From Curvularia sp. ZM96 (lineage: Eukaryota; Ascomycota; Dothideomycetes; Pleosporales; Pleosporaceae): DNA of 64,000 nt. The stretch is taken from contig JAJGBQ010000001.1 of NCBI GenBank assembly GCA_022457065.1, positions 2,914,001 to 2,978,000 of the forward strand, in the 5' to 3' direction. The translations under genes and the position numbers were made by a program. The notes beneath the pieces were generated by a model, which worked only from the letters and a program-made list of their open reading frames with translations, was not told where the DNA came from and did no database searches. Positions 35,349 to 45,983 of the stretch are shown piece after piece; the stretch's first letter is position 1; each line of letters begins with the position of its first letter.

Positions 35349-38300
35349 ATGCCGCCAAAGAAGAAGGGCAACAAGAAGGCCCAGGATGATGACTGGGAAG
35401 CCGAGCTGGGCGAGTCTATCGCGCCCCAGAATGGCGATGCAGCAGAGTCAAAACCTGAGGACGCTGCCGCAGATGATGACATCGCGGGTGGAGGTCTGAT
35501 GGCTGCTCTCGCAAAGCGGGGCAAGAAGAAGAACAAGAAGGGCGCCAACACAGATGTTGAAGGCGAAGACCCGACTGATGATGCAAACGGCGGCTTTGAG
35601 AACAAGGCGCCTCAGGAAGGAACCTTTGACGACGATGACGACGATGTTTTCGCTGGCAACTACGGCAAGAAGAAGGGCAAGGGTGGCGCTGCAAAGGCAG
35701 AGGAGCCTGCTGAGGAGAAGCCCACAGACGCACCGCGAGTGAAGACCAAGGCAGAAAAGGAGAAGGAGAAGAAAGAGAAGGAGAAGCAGCGGAAGAAGGA
35801 AATGGTACGTTTGTGATACATGAGAATTGAGTACTGTTCTCAGCTAACATACTATGTAGGCTGCGAAGAAGAAGGCCAGTGGTCCCGCGAAGGCCGAGCC
35901 TGCAAAGGCTGCCGAATCCAAGCCAGCTGCTGCCGCACCCTCCACACCTACACCTGCTGCTGAGCCTGCTCCTGCTGCGGGAGGCAAGAAGAAGAAGATC
36001 AATCCTGCTCTGGCAGCCCTCCAGAAACAACAAGAAGAGCGCAGAAAGAGGGAAGAGGAGATTGCACGTGCTGAAGCTGAAGAAAGAGAGAGGTTGCTGG
36101 AGCTGGAGCGACAGGAGGCAGAAGAGCAAAAGCGCAAAGAAGAAGCCAAGGCGCTGAAGAAGCAGAAGGAGAAGGAGAAGATTGAGCAACTGAAGAAAGA
36201 GGGCAAGTACCTGACCAAGGCTCAGAAGGAAGCAAAGGCCAAGAACGAGCTGCGCCTCCAGCAGTTGCTCGAACAGGGCGGCACAAAGGTCGCGGGACTG
36301 GCTGAAGAAGTCGAAAAGAAGAAGAAGCCCGTTTACGATGACCGAAAGAAGAAGAAGAAGGGCGAGAGCCAGAAGGAGAAGGAGGCTCGAGAAGCTGAAG
36401 AGGCTGCGAAGAAGCTGGAAGAGCTCAAGCTGGCTGAGGAACAAGCCGCCAAGGCAGCTGAAGAGGCCGAGAAGGCTCGCCTAGATGCAGAGGCAAAGAA
36501 GGGTGAAGAAGGCGACTCTGGTGACGACTGGGAGGCCCAAGCCGACGAACTGGAAGGCGTTAAAGATAGCTGGGACGTCGACACCGACGAGGAGGAGGAG
36601 CGCAAGGCGAACGAGAAGAAGGCCAAAGAAGAAAAGGCTGCAGCAGAGAAGGCTGCTGCTGAACAGGCGAAGAAGGACGGGTCCGAGTCCGAGTCTGAAG
36701 ATGATAGTGATGATTCATCTGAGGACGAACAAGGCACTGCTGCTCAGCGGGCTGAAGCTGCGCGCAAAGCCGCTGCTGCTGAACGACGGAAGCAAGCCCA
36801 CGAGGAAGCCCTGGCAGCACGATCCAAGGACAACCTCCGCTCTCCCATTTGTTGTATTCTCGGTCACGTCGATACTGGTAAAACAAAGCTGCTCGACAAG
36901 ATCCGTCAGACCAACGTCCAAGAAGGCGAAGCTGGAGGTATCACCCAACAGATTGGTGCCACCTACTTCCCCGTCGAAGCTCTCCAGAAGAAGACGGCTG
37001 TTGTCAACAAGGACAATGAGTTTGTCTTCAACGTCCCTGGTCTCCTCATCATCGATACGCCTGGTCACGAGTCTTTCACTAACCTCCGATCTCGTGGTTC
37101 ATCGCTCTGTAACATTGCTATTCTCGTCATCGATATCATGCACGGTCTTGAGCCGCAAACTATCGAATCTATGAAGCTGCTCCGAGACAGACGAACACCT
37201 TTCATTGTGGCGCTCAACAAGATCGATCGTCTGTTCGGCTGGAAGAAGATTGACAACAACGGTTTCGAAGACAGTTTCAGCCTCCAGAAGCCTTCTGTCC
37301 AGAGTGAATTCGAGGAGCGATGGAATTTTGTCCGCACTCAGCTGCAAGAACAGGGTTTCAACTCGGAGCTCTTCTTCAAGAACAAGAACATGTCCAAGTA
37401 CGTGTCCGTGTGCCCAACCTCCGCGCACACCGGAGAGGGTATTCCCGACATGATCAAGCTCATTGTCAAGCTCACTCAAGAGCGTCTGACAAACAACCTC
37501 ATGTACCTCTCTGAGGTCGAGTGTACGGTTCTTGAAGTCAAGGTCATCGAGGGTCTCGGTACGACAATCGATGTCATCTTGTCCAACGGTGTCCTTCACG
37601 AAGGCGATCGAATTGTGCTGTGCGGTAACCCAGAACCTATAGCAACCAACATTCGAGCACTCTTGACGCCTGCTGAGATGAAGGAGCTGCGTGTCAAGTC
37701 GCAATATGTACACAACAAGGAGGTCAAGGCTGCCATGGGTATCAAGATTGCTGCCGATGGTCTCGATCAGGCCATTGCTGGTTCGCGACTGCTTGTCGTA
37801 GGTCCGGATGACGACGAGGAAGACCTCATGGACGAAGTCATGGGTGACCTCGCCCACCTGCTCAGCAAAGTCTCCAAGACTGGTCGCGGTGTTTCCGTCC
37901 AGGCCTCCACCCTTGGATCTCTCGAGGCGTTGCTCGAGTTCCTGCGCGTCTCCAAGATTCCTGTCTCCACCATCTCCATTGGTCCCGTCTTCAGAAAGGA
38001 TGTGCTTCGTGCAGGTACCATGTTAGAAAAGGCCAAGGAATACGCCGTCATGCTGTGCTTCGATGTCAAGGTCGACAAGGACGCGAAGGCTTATGCCGAC
38101 GAGATTGGCGTCAAGATCTTCGAGGCTGACATTATCTACCATCTGTTTGACAAGTTTACCGCGCACATGAAGCAGCTTGAGGAGCAGAGGAAGGAGGAGT
38201 CCAAGATGCTTGCCGTCTTCCCTTGCGTCCTCAAGCCCGTTGCCGTTTTCAACAAGACCAACCCCATCATTATCGGTGTGGACGTTGTCGAAGGCGCCCT

Positions 38301-38674
38301 GCGAATGACAACACCCATTTGTGCCATCAAGAAGAACGCCGCGACCGGCGCCAAGGAAATCATTCAACTTGGGCGAGTGTAAGTCTTACTCTTATCTATC
38401 TCATCACACAATCCAGCTGACCTGTCACAGTACCTCCATCGAGCGCGACCACAAGCCCATGCAAATCTGCAAAAAGGGCCAACCCTCTGTTGCCGTCAAG
38501 ATCGAAGCAAGCAGCCAGCCCATGTACGGTCGCCACCTCGAAGAGGGCGATACGCTGTATTCTGCAGTGAGCAGGAAGAGTATTGATACGCTCAAGGAGT
38601 TTTTCAGGAGCGATGTCAGTCAGGAGGAGTGGAAGCTGATTGTGCAGCTTAAGCAATTGTTTGATATTCAGTAA
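35349..38674 (+). CDS. Translation initiation factor eIF5B (Fun12/IF2 homologue)
   Basis: Exons 35349-35804, 35860-38378 and 38431-38674 give 1072 residues. The first 470 residues are highly charged Lys/Glu/Ala-rich sequence, the usual unstructured eIF5B N terminus. The GTPase core shows G1 GHVDTGKT at 487-494, G3 DTPGHE at 551-556 and G4 NKID at 605-608. Beta-barrel and domain III/IV sequence follows, ending EEWKLIVQLKQLFDIQ. eIF5B joins the 60S subunit to the 48S initiation complex in the cytoplasm. The last intron leaves about 80 C-terminal residues in a separate exon. Confidence 0.97.
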
Positions 38675-39290
38675 GCCTCCGAAATCGGGGTTAAAGAGTG
38701 AGTGAGGGGAAGTGGGCGGAGTGGTTGAAGTAGTATCAGTGAGGAAAAAGTCATGGAATGCTTGGTCGGATGTGTAGTATATGGGGTAGTGTATTTTACA
38801 TCTTTCTTCTATCCTCACATCTTTTTTTTGGTCACCAGGCGCGATATGATTGCAAGTTTGGCTACGGAACTGTTTCTCATTCCAATCCGAACTGCTGCAC
38901 TCCTTTCTCGAGTCTGGCTGTAAAACTCTTTTTCTTAATTGTAAGTCGATATGTCGCGTTCAACTCCTCTCCGAAAGCACGTGTACCCAATCATAGCCTC
39001 GGCATCACCAAACACGCGATTCTCCTACTTACGTCCGTAACAAGGAACTCGCGGAGAGACATTGCGCCCGAGACCACACTCTACACTCGAAAAAAGCAAT
39101 TTGTATGTAATTTTCATCACGCCTTTCCAACAACACAGACCATCTCTCAACACCCCCAACAAAACACCCTTTGCACAGGCATAGGTATATGTAAACTTAA
39201 CCTCGGCATCTCTCACCTCGTAGTTATCACTAAACACGCCGTGCTGGGCCCACTTAAAAAAAAAAGGAAAATGGACTAAAATAGCAAAGC

Positions 39291-39305
39291 CACACACACA
39301 CACAC
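39291..39305. repeat. (CA)n microsatellite
   Basis: About seven CA units in intergenic DNA. Confidence 0.7.
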
Positions 39306-39966
39306 GGACGCGGAATCCGATGCGTTTTGTTTTTTATTGGTTTTCCTTCCGAACGGAGCCGCATGATACGCGACAAGCTCTGATAACGTTTGGGTTGGGT
39401 AAGGGAAAAAAAGCTTGGCTTGGGCTTGTGAACGAGAGCAGATTGGAGAAGCTAGAGAAGATGGGCGATGTGATGTGATGTGACAGAGGGGCCGATCTAA
39501 GGTATATGACGTTGAGATCTACAAGCTTAGAGAGAGAAAGAAGGGAAGGGACGATGATGAGATATGGAGAGTGAGAGGTAGAGAGAGTTCGGGATGAAAC
39601 GACAGGGTAGGTATGTAGCGAGTACACGGTATGTGTTTGAACAGTAATACGGAGTATAACGACGTTTAGAAAAGGGGCGAGTAACTGTAAATGCATGGGT
39701 ATTAATGCGGCGAGAAGGGGAATATTATGGGGCGGCCGCTGGAGAGATCCTAGCGTCTGTGTGTTTTTATCTGTTGTTTACTAGTCTGAGCGCTCGTGGT
39801 CGGGCGCTCGCTCAAGATAAGGGTTTTTTTTCCCTTAATTGTGGAGATGGGGTATGTGTGAGTTTCGTGTTTGGTGTGGGCTTCCTTTTCTCTTTCCTTG
39901 TTCTGCTTTTCTGCGTACGACTTCTACTTTTGGACTTTGAGATTTGAGATTCCGTGGTGTTTGTTG

Positions 39967-39996
39967 GAGAAGAAAGAGAGAGGAGAGAGAGAGACA
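39967..39996. repeat. GA-rich tract in the MFS gene leader
   Basis: A purine-only GAGA-type run about 25-55 bases upstream of the ATG at 40023. Such tracts are common in fungal leaders. Confidence 0.5.
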
Positions 39997-40022
39997 GGTC
40001 CCCGTTATAATATCACACACAT

Positions 40023-41672
40023 ATGCCCGCTCCAAGTGCCTCGCGGCCGGCGTCGTCGTCAGGCACGACAGCAGTATCCACGAGACGGCCGAGCCGTGAA
40101 GAGGGGGAGAAGGTCATAGGCCAGAGTCGCCGGCCGTCGATAGATGTGGGGAATGCGACGGCGCTGCTGGAGAAGCAGACACAGAATACTACCACAGCAG
40201 CGGTCGATGCGACGACTATCCCTCCACAGCAAAATCTAGAACGACCAAAGCTCCTCGACTGGGATGGCCCCGACGACCCGCTCAACCCGCACAACTGGAG
40301 CCCAGCTCGGAAATGGTTCCAAACGTATACGATATCCGGGATTGCGTTTGTGGGATCTTTTGCCTCGTCTGTGTTTACGCCAGCTATTGAAGAAGCAGCT
40401 GGAGATCTCAACTCCTCTCCTCTCGTGGCTACCCTGGCGTACTCGATCTACTCGCTTGGCCTCGCCTTTGGCGGACCATTTGCCGCGCCTCTGAGTGAGA
40501 CTTTTGGTCGGCGTCTGGTCATTTTCATCAGCCTTCCCATCTTTGCGCTCTTCACTCTCGGAACCGGTTTCGCACAGAGCATGGCCGCGTTGGTGGTTCT
40601 GCGCTTCTTTTCTGGCTTCTTTGCTGCTCCGAGCCTGAGTATGGGATCGGGAACGCTCAGTGACATCTGGCCGCCCGAGAAACGGTCGGGCCCTATGTCG
40701 TTGTACGTTGCGACACCTTTCTTTGGACCAGCGATAGGACCGTTGTTGGGCGCTGCTGTGACGCAGACGCGAGGCTGGCGCTGGACTGCCTGGCTGATCC
40801 TGTTCTTCACTGTCGTGCTTGTCATTGTGCCTGCGCCCTTTTTCATCGAGTCGTACAAGCCTGTTCTTTTGCGTCAGCGTGCGAGGAAACGCGGTCTACC
40901 GCTTCCACTCTCGCCGACTGAGGGTCTGCCATGGCATAGGATCGTCAGCACTTATGTGACGAAGACGCTCACGCGACCGATGCACATGTTGTTGACAGAG
41001 CCGATTATAGCCACCTTCAACGCATACAGTGCGTTCAATTTTGGTCTGCTGTACGCCTTCTTCGCTGCTTTCCCGTTCGTCTTCAAAAAGGAATATGGCT
41101 TCGACAGTCTCTCCACTGGTCTTACGTTCCTCGGTCTAGGGGCCGGTGTCATCGCCGCCACGATTTGCATTATCTGCTTCAGCAAGTTTTGGTACATTCC
41201 TCGTGTGAAGCAGGCGGTTGCGCAGAAGAAACCACTTCCACCATTTGCTACTTCACGATTGGTGCCTGAAAAACGTCTGCCACTTGCCTTCGCCGGCGGC
41301 CCTATTCTGACCGTCAGTCTCTTCCTCTTTGGATGGTCGGCGGCATACCAGGTACACTGGATCGTGCCTACGATTGCTGAAGCGATGTTTGGCTGTGGCA
41401 ATATGCTTGTTTTCATGGCGTGCATGATGTACATGACTGACACGTACGGGCCGCTTTACAGCGCCAGTGCCATGGCTTCCAACGCTATTCTTCGATATAT
41501 TCTCGGGACAGTGTTTCCTCTATTTGCAGTTCAGATGTTCCAACGGCTGGGTGCTGACTGGGCTTGTACATTGCTGGGATGTCTAAGTATTCTAGGTGCT
41601 TGTATACCGTTTGTGCTGGCAAAGTATGGCGGGGCGCTGAGGAGTAGGAGTGGTTACAAGCGTAGCGGATAG
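40023..41672 (+). CDS. MFS transporter, DHA1 (drug:H+ antiporter-1)/polyamine-type
   Basis: An intronless gene of 549 residues. A hydrophilic cytosolic N terminus of about 100 residues ends in LDWDGPDDPLNPHNWSPARK, the signature lead-in of fungal DHA1 transporters. About twelve hydrophobic spans follow. Motif A appears as PLSETFGRR at 156-164 between spans 2 and 3. FFGPAIGPLLGAAV resembles the antiporter motif C in span 5. The protein probably exports small organic compounds or polyamines across the plasma membrane using the proton gradient. The substrate is unknown and no biosynthetic cluster adjoins it. Confidence 0.92.
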   Translation: MPAPSASRPASSSGTTAVSTRRPSREEGEKVIGQSRRPSIDVGNATALLEKQTQNTTTAAVDATTIPPQQNLERPKLLDWDGPDDPLNPHNWSPARKWFQTYTISGIAFVGSFASSVFTPAIEEAAGDLNSSPLVATLAYSIYSLGLAFGGPFAAPLSETFGRRLVIFISLPIFALFTLGTGFAQSMAALVVLRFFSGFFAAPSLSMGSGTLSDIWPPEKRSGPMSLYVATPFFGPAIGPLLGAAVTQTRGWRWTAWLILFFTVVLVIVPAPFFIESYKPVLLRQRARKRGLPLPLSPTEGLPWHRIVSTYVTKTLTRPMHMLLTEPIIATFNAYSAFNFGLLYAFFAAFPFVFKKEYGFDSLSTGLTFLGLGAGVIAATICIICFSKFWYIPRVKQAVAQKKPLPPFATSRLVPEKRLPLAFAGGPILTVSLFLFGWSAAYQVHWIVPTIAEAMFGCGNMLVFMACMMYMTDTYGPLYSASAMASNAILRYILGTVFPLFAVQMFQRLGADWACTLLGCLSILGACIPFVLAKYGGALRSRSGYKRSG

Positions 41673-42258
41673 GTGCTGTTAAATACCTGGTCAGGGCGGC
41701 GGGTACGCGCCTGGTAAAGGATTGCGAGTGGTATAGCTCGTATTGTTTGATAATCATGTGTCGATATAGATAATCTTGATATAAGATCGAGTGCATGCGA
41801 GACGACAGTTCAACCCGTGTCGAGTTAGACTGGCCAGCAGCCTATGGGGAAATCAGCAAAATTTTGAGGCGGGAAAAGATGGCCATGTCCATTCGCTTTT
41901 GATAGTTAGCATGGCTTGGGCGGACGTCGAATATCACACGGGTAACTCGGCCATGCCATTGCAGACATCTACTTTACCGTCGCTTGCTGTGCGCATACCT
42001 TCTCCAGTACACCGTACGCTATTGCACGCAACCTGGATCCAGTGTCAGTCACCACATCGAATGCACTGTTTCTTCCAAGTCGCTGACACGTGCCCCACAT
42101 CCCGCCCTCGCTCAGACGCCTTGGTGTTCGTCCCGTACCGCTGCTGCTGCCGCACCGATTTTCCCACCACGCAACCACCACTACGCCCAAAAATTCAACC
42201 CCACGCCCACAACGACGCAAAAAACACCAAAATAAAGCAAAAAGAAGCAGAAAAACAT
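41673..42258. other. Intergenic, no feature recognised
   Basis: Lies between the MFS stop and the tRNA-Leu 3' end. No coding sequence is supported. Confidence 0.4.
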
Positions 42259-42351
42259 TGACACGAGTGGGGTTCGAACCCACGCACATTTCTGTAGTAG
42301 AGATTTAGCAAGGCTTAAATCTACCGCCTTAGACCACTCGGCCATCGTGTC
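42259..42351 (-). tRNA. tRNA-Leu (anticodon UAA) with an 11-nt intron
   Basis: The minus strand folds as a class II tRNA. The acceptor GACACGA pairs with TCGTGTC and the discriminator is A. The D arm is GCCGAGTGGTCTAAGGC. The anticodon stem GTAGA pairs with TCTAC, and the T arm is GTGGG-TTCGAAC-CCCAC. A variable arm of about 13 nt fits leucine. The anticodon loop holds TAA at 42317-42315 followed by G37. An 11-nt insert (42313-42303) at the canonical 37/38 position is the intron. Removing it leaves a normal 7-nt loop. Confidence 0.93.
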
Positions 42352-43248
42352 GTGGAAACCTGAGAATTTTTCAAAATTGGAAAAACACATACCAAATTGA
42401 AAAATCCTAGCGTTGCATGACAGGGCGAGCTGGTGAGAAAGCGAGTGGAACGAGTGGTTAAGTAGGTGGCGGTACGATGCGGGGTAGAACATTGGGTTGG
42501 AGGGGCCGTGTTGTGGTTTGTACGGGGACGGCGGTACACATCAGTGACGAAGTATTAGCACAGCTACGGTTTATTTCGGGTAGGTTCCACATGTTATGCT
42601 ATGGGACCTGATATACTTCCGGGGTATACGAATTACGAGTTTCCTAGGACATATTCAACCTTGCTTAAAGGCTGGCATGGCCTTCGCTACTGATTGCAGA
42701 CAACCACCATCCTCCTTCAGAGCACAACCACCCCGTTATTCAAAATCATGCTGTACCCACGAGGTAGAATTTAATAGGTCTCCTCAGCTTACACTACCAG
42801 ATCCGCTATGTCTGTGCAACGGCGATATCGTTCCTTCGCGAATTCGCCCATCACCCGCAGCTCACAAAAGAATGCACAAAGAAACACACTCTCGTACCCG
42901 TGAATTCATAGGATTACACACGAGCAAGCATGACAATTACACCATGTCATCCTCTACAGCTTTGTCAGGGGGACATCTCCCTCAATCGCAACTCTCCACC
43001 CATCATACCCCACACAAAAAAACGACATCATCTCACAGGCCCCAAAACGAAAGCATTAGTGAGACAGTTTCGCCCGACAAAAGTTTTCACTTTCTATTTT
43101 CTTTTCTCTTTTACTCTTCAAATATATAAAAAAAAAGCTGTCCGCTATATACAAATTCCCAGTTCCCTACAAAACCCCGCAATCATTACACATAAAGATC
43201 CTAATACTACCCAATCCAATTCCTCTTGCCTATACTTTGAAATGGGAT
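42352..43248. other. Intergenic, no gene supported
   Basis: About 900 bp between the tRNA 5' flank and the 3' end of the repeat-peptide gene. An A/T-rich run near 43110-43140 is probably part of the latter's 3' flank. Confidence 0.4.
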
Positions 43249-43891
43249 TTAAGCAACCCAACGCTTCGTTTGAGAACCAGACATAGCTTGCTTGGCGGCG
43301 GCAGCGTCGTCGGGGTTGTTAGCCTCGAGGGCTGCGAGGATGCTGTTGAGGTCGTCCTGGCGCTTGGTGGTGGATGAAGAGGACATAGCTTGCTTTGCAG
43401 CAGCCGCATCATCGGGGTTGTTCGCCTCGAGAGCAGCCAGGATGCTGTTGAGGTCATCCTGGCGCTTAGCCACTGTCGAAGCTCCAGAACCAGACATGGC
43501 TTGCTTAGCAGCCGCCGCGTCGTCAGGGTTGTTGGCTTCGAGAGCCGCGAGGATGCTGTTTAGGTCATCCTGGCGCTTGGTGGTGGTGGACGACGAGGAC
43601 ATGGCCTGCTTCGCCGCAGCCGCGTCGTCAGGGTTATTCGCCTCCAGAGCGGCAAGGATGCTGGTCAAGTCGTCCTGGCGACGAAGCTTGACCTTCATGG
43701 CAGCAGCGGCGGCCTCTGCATCCTCGGGATTGTTCGCACGGAGGGCCTCGAGGATGCTGGCGACATCGTCCTGAGGAGCTGCTGGGTGTCAGACACTTTG
43801 CTATCCTGAACATATAACATCAAAACATACCTGCGGAAGCGAAGACCGCGCTGGAAAACGCCGCAATGGTGAAGAAAGCCGTGTAACGCAT
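43249..43891 (-). CDS. Secreted Kex2-processed repeat protein (five peptide repeats)
   Basis: Exons 43831-43891 and 43249-43778 give 196 residues. Residues 1-20 (MRYTAFFTIAAFSSAVFASA) form a clear signal peptide. Five repeats follow, each starting with QDD and each ending at a dibasic site: RR after the first, KR after the other four. Each has a 26-residue core, from QDDLNSILAALEANNP to DDAAAAKQAM in repeats 3-5, then a 7-11 residue Ser/Thr/Gly linker. The last three residues are WVA. This is the layout of fungal KEP proteins (Kex2-processed repeat proteins), such as alpha-pheromone precursors, repellents and dikaritin precursors. No pheromone-like core and no core tyrosine is present, and no UstY/tyrosinase-like gene is nearby. 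The released peptides would be short amphipathic helices with N-terminal Gln. Function unknown. Confidence 0.9.
43261..43773 (-). repeat. Five in-frame tandem coding repeats of 96-111 bp
   Basis: Repeat units on the minus strand are 43773-43678, 43677-43573, 43572-43462, 43461-43360 and 43359-43261. The first is divergent (QDDVASILEALRANNPEDAE). The 26-codon cores of the last three encode the same peptide but differ from one another at about 11 silent third positions. Spacer lengths vary. Confidence 0.92.
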
Positions 43892-45494
43892 GATTGCTAT
43901 TGGGTATTTTCAAGATACTCAAAGAGAAAAAGATATGGACAGAGAAAGAAAGTGACCGGCACAGAGACTGAGGACGAAAGGATGAATTGATGAGAAATAG
44001 CCCACTCGACCTTAGGACGACGGCGGCAGCGCTCTAAATACTACATGCTAACGTGACTGTATCAGCAAGACAAATGACGATGAAGCTTTTGCGGCGCACA
44101 ATGTTGAAGCTTGTCTCGAAACCTACATTAGTTTCACGGCGTCGCCACCATCCGAACACGACCATGACGTCTCCAGAAGGCACAAGTGCATCAATTGTTC
44201 CGTACAGTGCAAGGAGTGTTACGCTTGTTTGGTTTCTGATTTTCGGGTTGGGAGCATATAGAGTCGTGTTGCTTGTTTCGGGAATAGCTTCACCATCTGC
44301 TCAAACACACGTCTGAAACATTGCGCCCTCAGCCTCCCCACTTGCACTTGCATCACGTCTTACCCATTCGGTATTCGTGTCGTGTATCGCAGCGACCCAG
44401 GTGTACTTGTTTCTCCGACATGACCTGCCTCAATGCTGCATGATATTGTATGCCGATGTGCCCACGAGTCGAGTAGTCACAGTCCCAAGCTCTATGGTTG
44501 CTGCAACATGATCGGTTCTTATAGCGCAACATATCTTCCTTGCACATGATGAAATATAGCGGTCGGGAGTCATCGGAGATGTATGCTCGTCAAGCGGAGT
44601 CGCGTATGGCTTCGGTGTATGCTCGAACAACGCAAGCACGCCATTTCAATGACGGTCATCGAGTCGTCACAATACAATCTTCAAAAAAGTTAGCAAGTCC
44701 CAAAACACTGGTATTGATTGCGTACCTGTCAACAAGTCGTACAAGGCTACGGTTAGTATCAACATGCACAAGGGCAAGAGTATGACGCCCGCGAAGCTCT
44801 CAACAGCATATCGTCTCTCGCTCACAAACCCTCTTGTACCTTTGTTAGGGATAGTGCACTGTATAAAGTGCAAAGGCCCTGCTGTAAGCCCCGGCCACGG
44901 TCGAGCTCAAGCTGGGTCGCTCTAGTGCGGGCCACAGAAGCTGCCGCGGGGCTCAAGACAAGCAATTGGCCTTCCCCATGGCACGGCCACAAGAAAAAAC
45001 CCCGAGGGCTATGGGAAGAACAAAAGCCAGAATCGCCCAAAGCCAAGAGAGATGGGGAAACGTAGGTTCGGTGTCGTCGCACACAAGCGGAGGTTGCGCA
45101 AAAAAGCTTGGCACGAACAGGTTCCATCATCGGAACGCTCGAGCAGCGGTAGCTTATCACGGAACGAGGCACGGTCGTCAGGTTGCGTTGGCGTCTAGTC
45201 TGAGGATCCAATTGGGTTCATTGAGCTTAACATGATTCATCCGCACGTCTCATTACCGTAGCTAAGAGCTTCCGCACGCATGCGTGTATAAGGAAAGCGA
45301 GCCGTAGTGGTAGCTTGCTCTTCAGATTGCTCTCTAAAGTACATGTTTTACACAATCTGACCGGCCACTAGAGTAGGAAAAGAGGTAGTAGTCGTCCCTA
45401 TGCACACCCATCCGCAAGAAAACTTTTCCAATTGCGGCACCCTCCATACCGTTGACCCCAAATGTCCGGCAGTCGATGCAATCAATGCACCCAT
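43892..45494. other. Intergenic, 1.6 kb, no gene supported
   Basis: The promoter of the repeat-peptide gene lies at the left end, and the 3' flank of ATP synthase subunit 9 at the right. Open frames of 60-140 codons are present but without domains; those at 45460-45890 are antisense shadows of the ATP9 exons. Confidence 0.4.
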
Positions 45495-45983
45495 CTATGC
45501 AACGTAGAGGAGCAGGAAAGACATCATGAGCGCGAAGAGACCAGTGGCCTCAGCGAAGGCGAAACCCAGGACGGCGTACTGGAAGAGCTGACCCCTGAGG
45601 GAAGGGTTGCGGGCAACACCCTGGATGAGGCCACCGAAAACCGTTCCGATACCAACACCGGCACCGGCAAGACCAATGGTAGCGAGACCAGCACCCTGGA
45701 TCTTAGCGGCGGCAACCATGGCGGCAGCGGTGGACTCGGCGACGATGCCACGCTTCTGGATGATGTTGCGGGCGGCGTTGTTGCGGAAAGCGCTGCGGGC
45801 AGCGACGAGAGTGCTCTGCTGGGGCTGGCGGGCTGCGAGATGATGGTCAATGGCTGCTTGATGAGCTTGCAGAGCTCAAACCCAATGGCTTGAGCATCTG
45901 TGGCAGGCGCGACACATACCAGCGTTGGAGAAGCCGCGGGCGGCCACGCGGGCGGCGCCGAAGGAGCGAGCGATGGCAACCAT
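45495..45983 (-). CDS. ATP synthase F0 subunit c (subunit 9), nuclear-encoded mitochondrial precursor
   Basis: Exons 45920-45983 and 45495-45832 flank an 87-nt intron and give 133 residues. The first 59 residues are an Arg/Ala/Ser-rich presequence, with RNIIQKRG shortly before the mature part. The mature 74 residues form the two-helix c-ring hairpin, with the polar loop ARNPS at about 95-99. The essential proton-carrying Glu is at about 116 (FAFAEATG). This is the rotor ring subunit of the mitochondrial ATP synthase. The intron lies within the presequence. Confidence 0.96.

Larger units (their letters stand above)
38675..40022. other. Intergenic; leader and promoter of the MFS transporter
   Basis: 1.35 kb without a supported gene. 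It holds a short CA microsatellite near 39291-39305 and a GA-rich tract just before the MFS start. Short open frames seen here lack domains. Confidence 0.4.

Noticed and set aside
35416..36444. 342-codon Leu/Phe-rich minus-strand frame resembling a membrane protein
   Set aside because: Antisense of the Lys/Glu-rich eIF5B N terminus; AAG/GAG codons read as Leu/Phe/Ser on the other strand.
43292..43774. 160-codon plus-strand repetitive frame
   Set aside because: Antisense of the repeat-peptide gene; the minus-strand reading has a signal peptide, intron and dibasic sites, so it is the real one.
43249..43891. Dikaritin/ustiloxin-type RiPP precursor or alpha-pheromone interpretation
   Set aside because: The repeat core has no aromatic residue for cyclisation and no pheromone-like Trp...Pro-Gly-Gln core, and no UstY/tyrosinase-type gene lies nearby; only the general Kex2-repeat layout is shared.
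45462..45893. 143-codon plus-strand frame
   Set aside because: Antisense of ATP synthase subunit 9.
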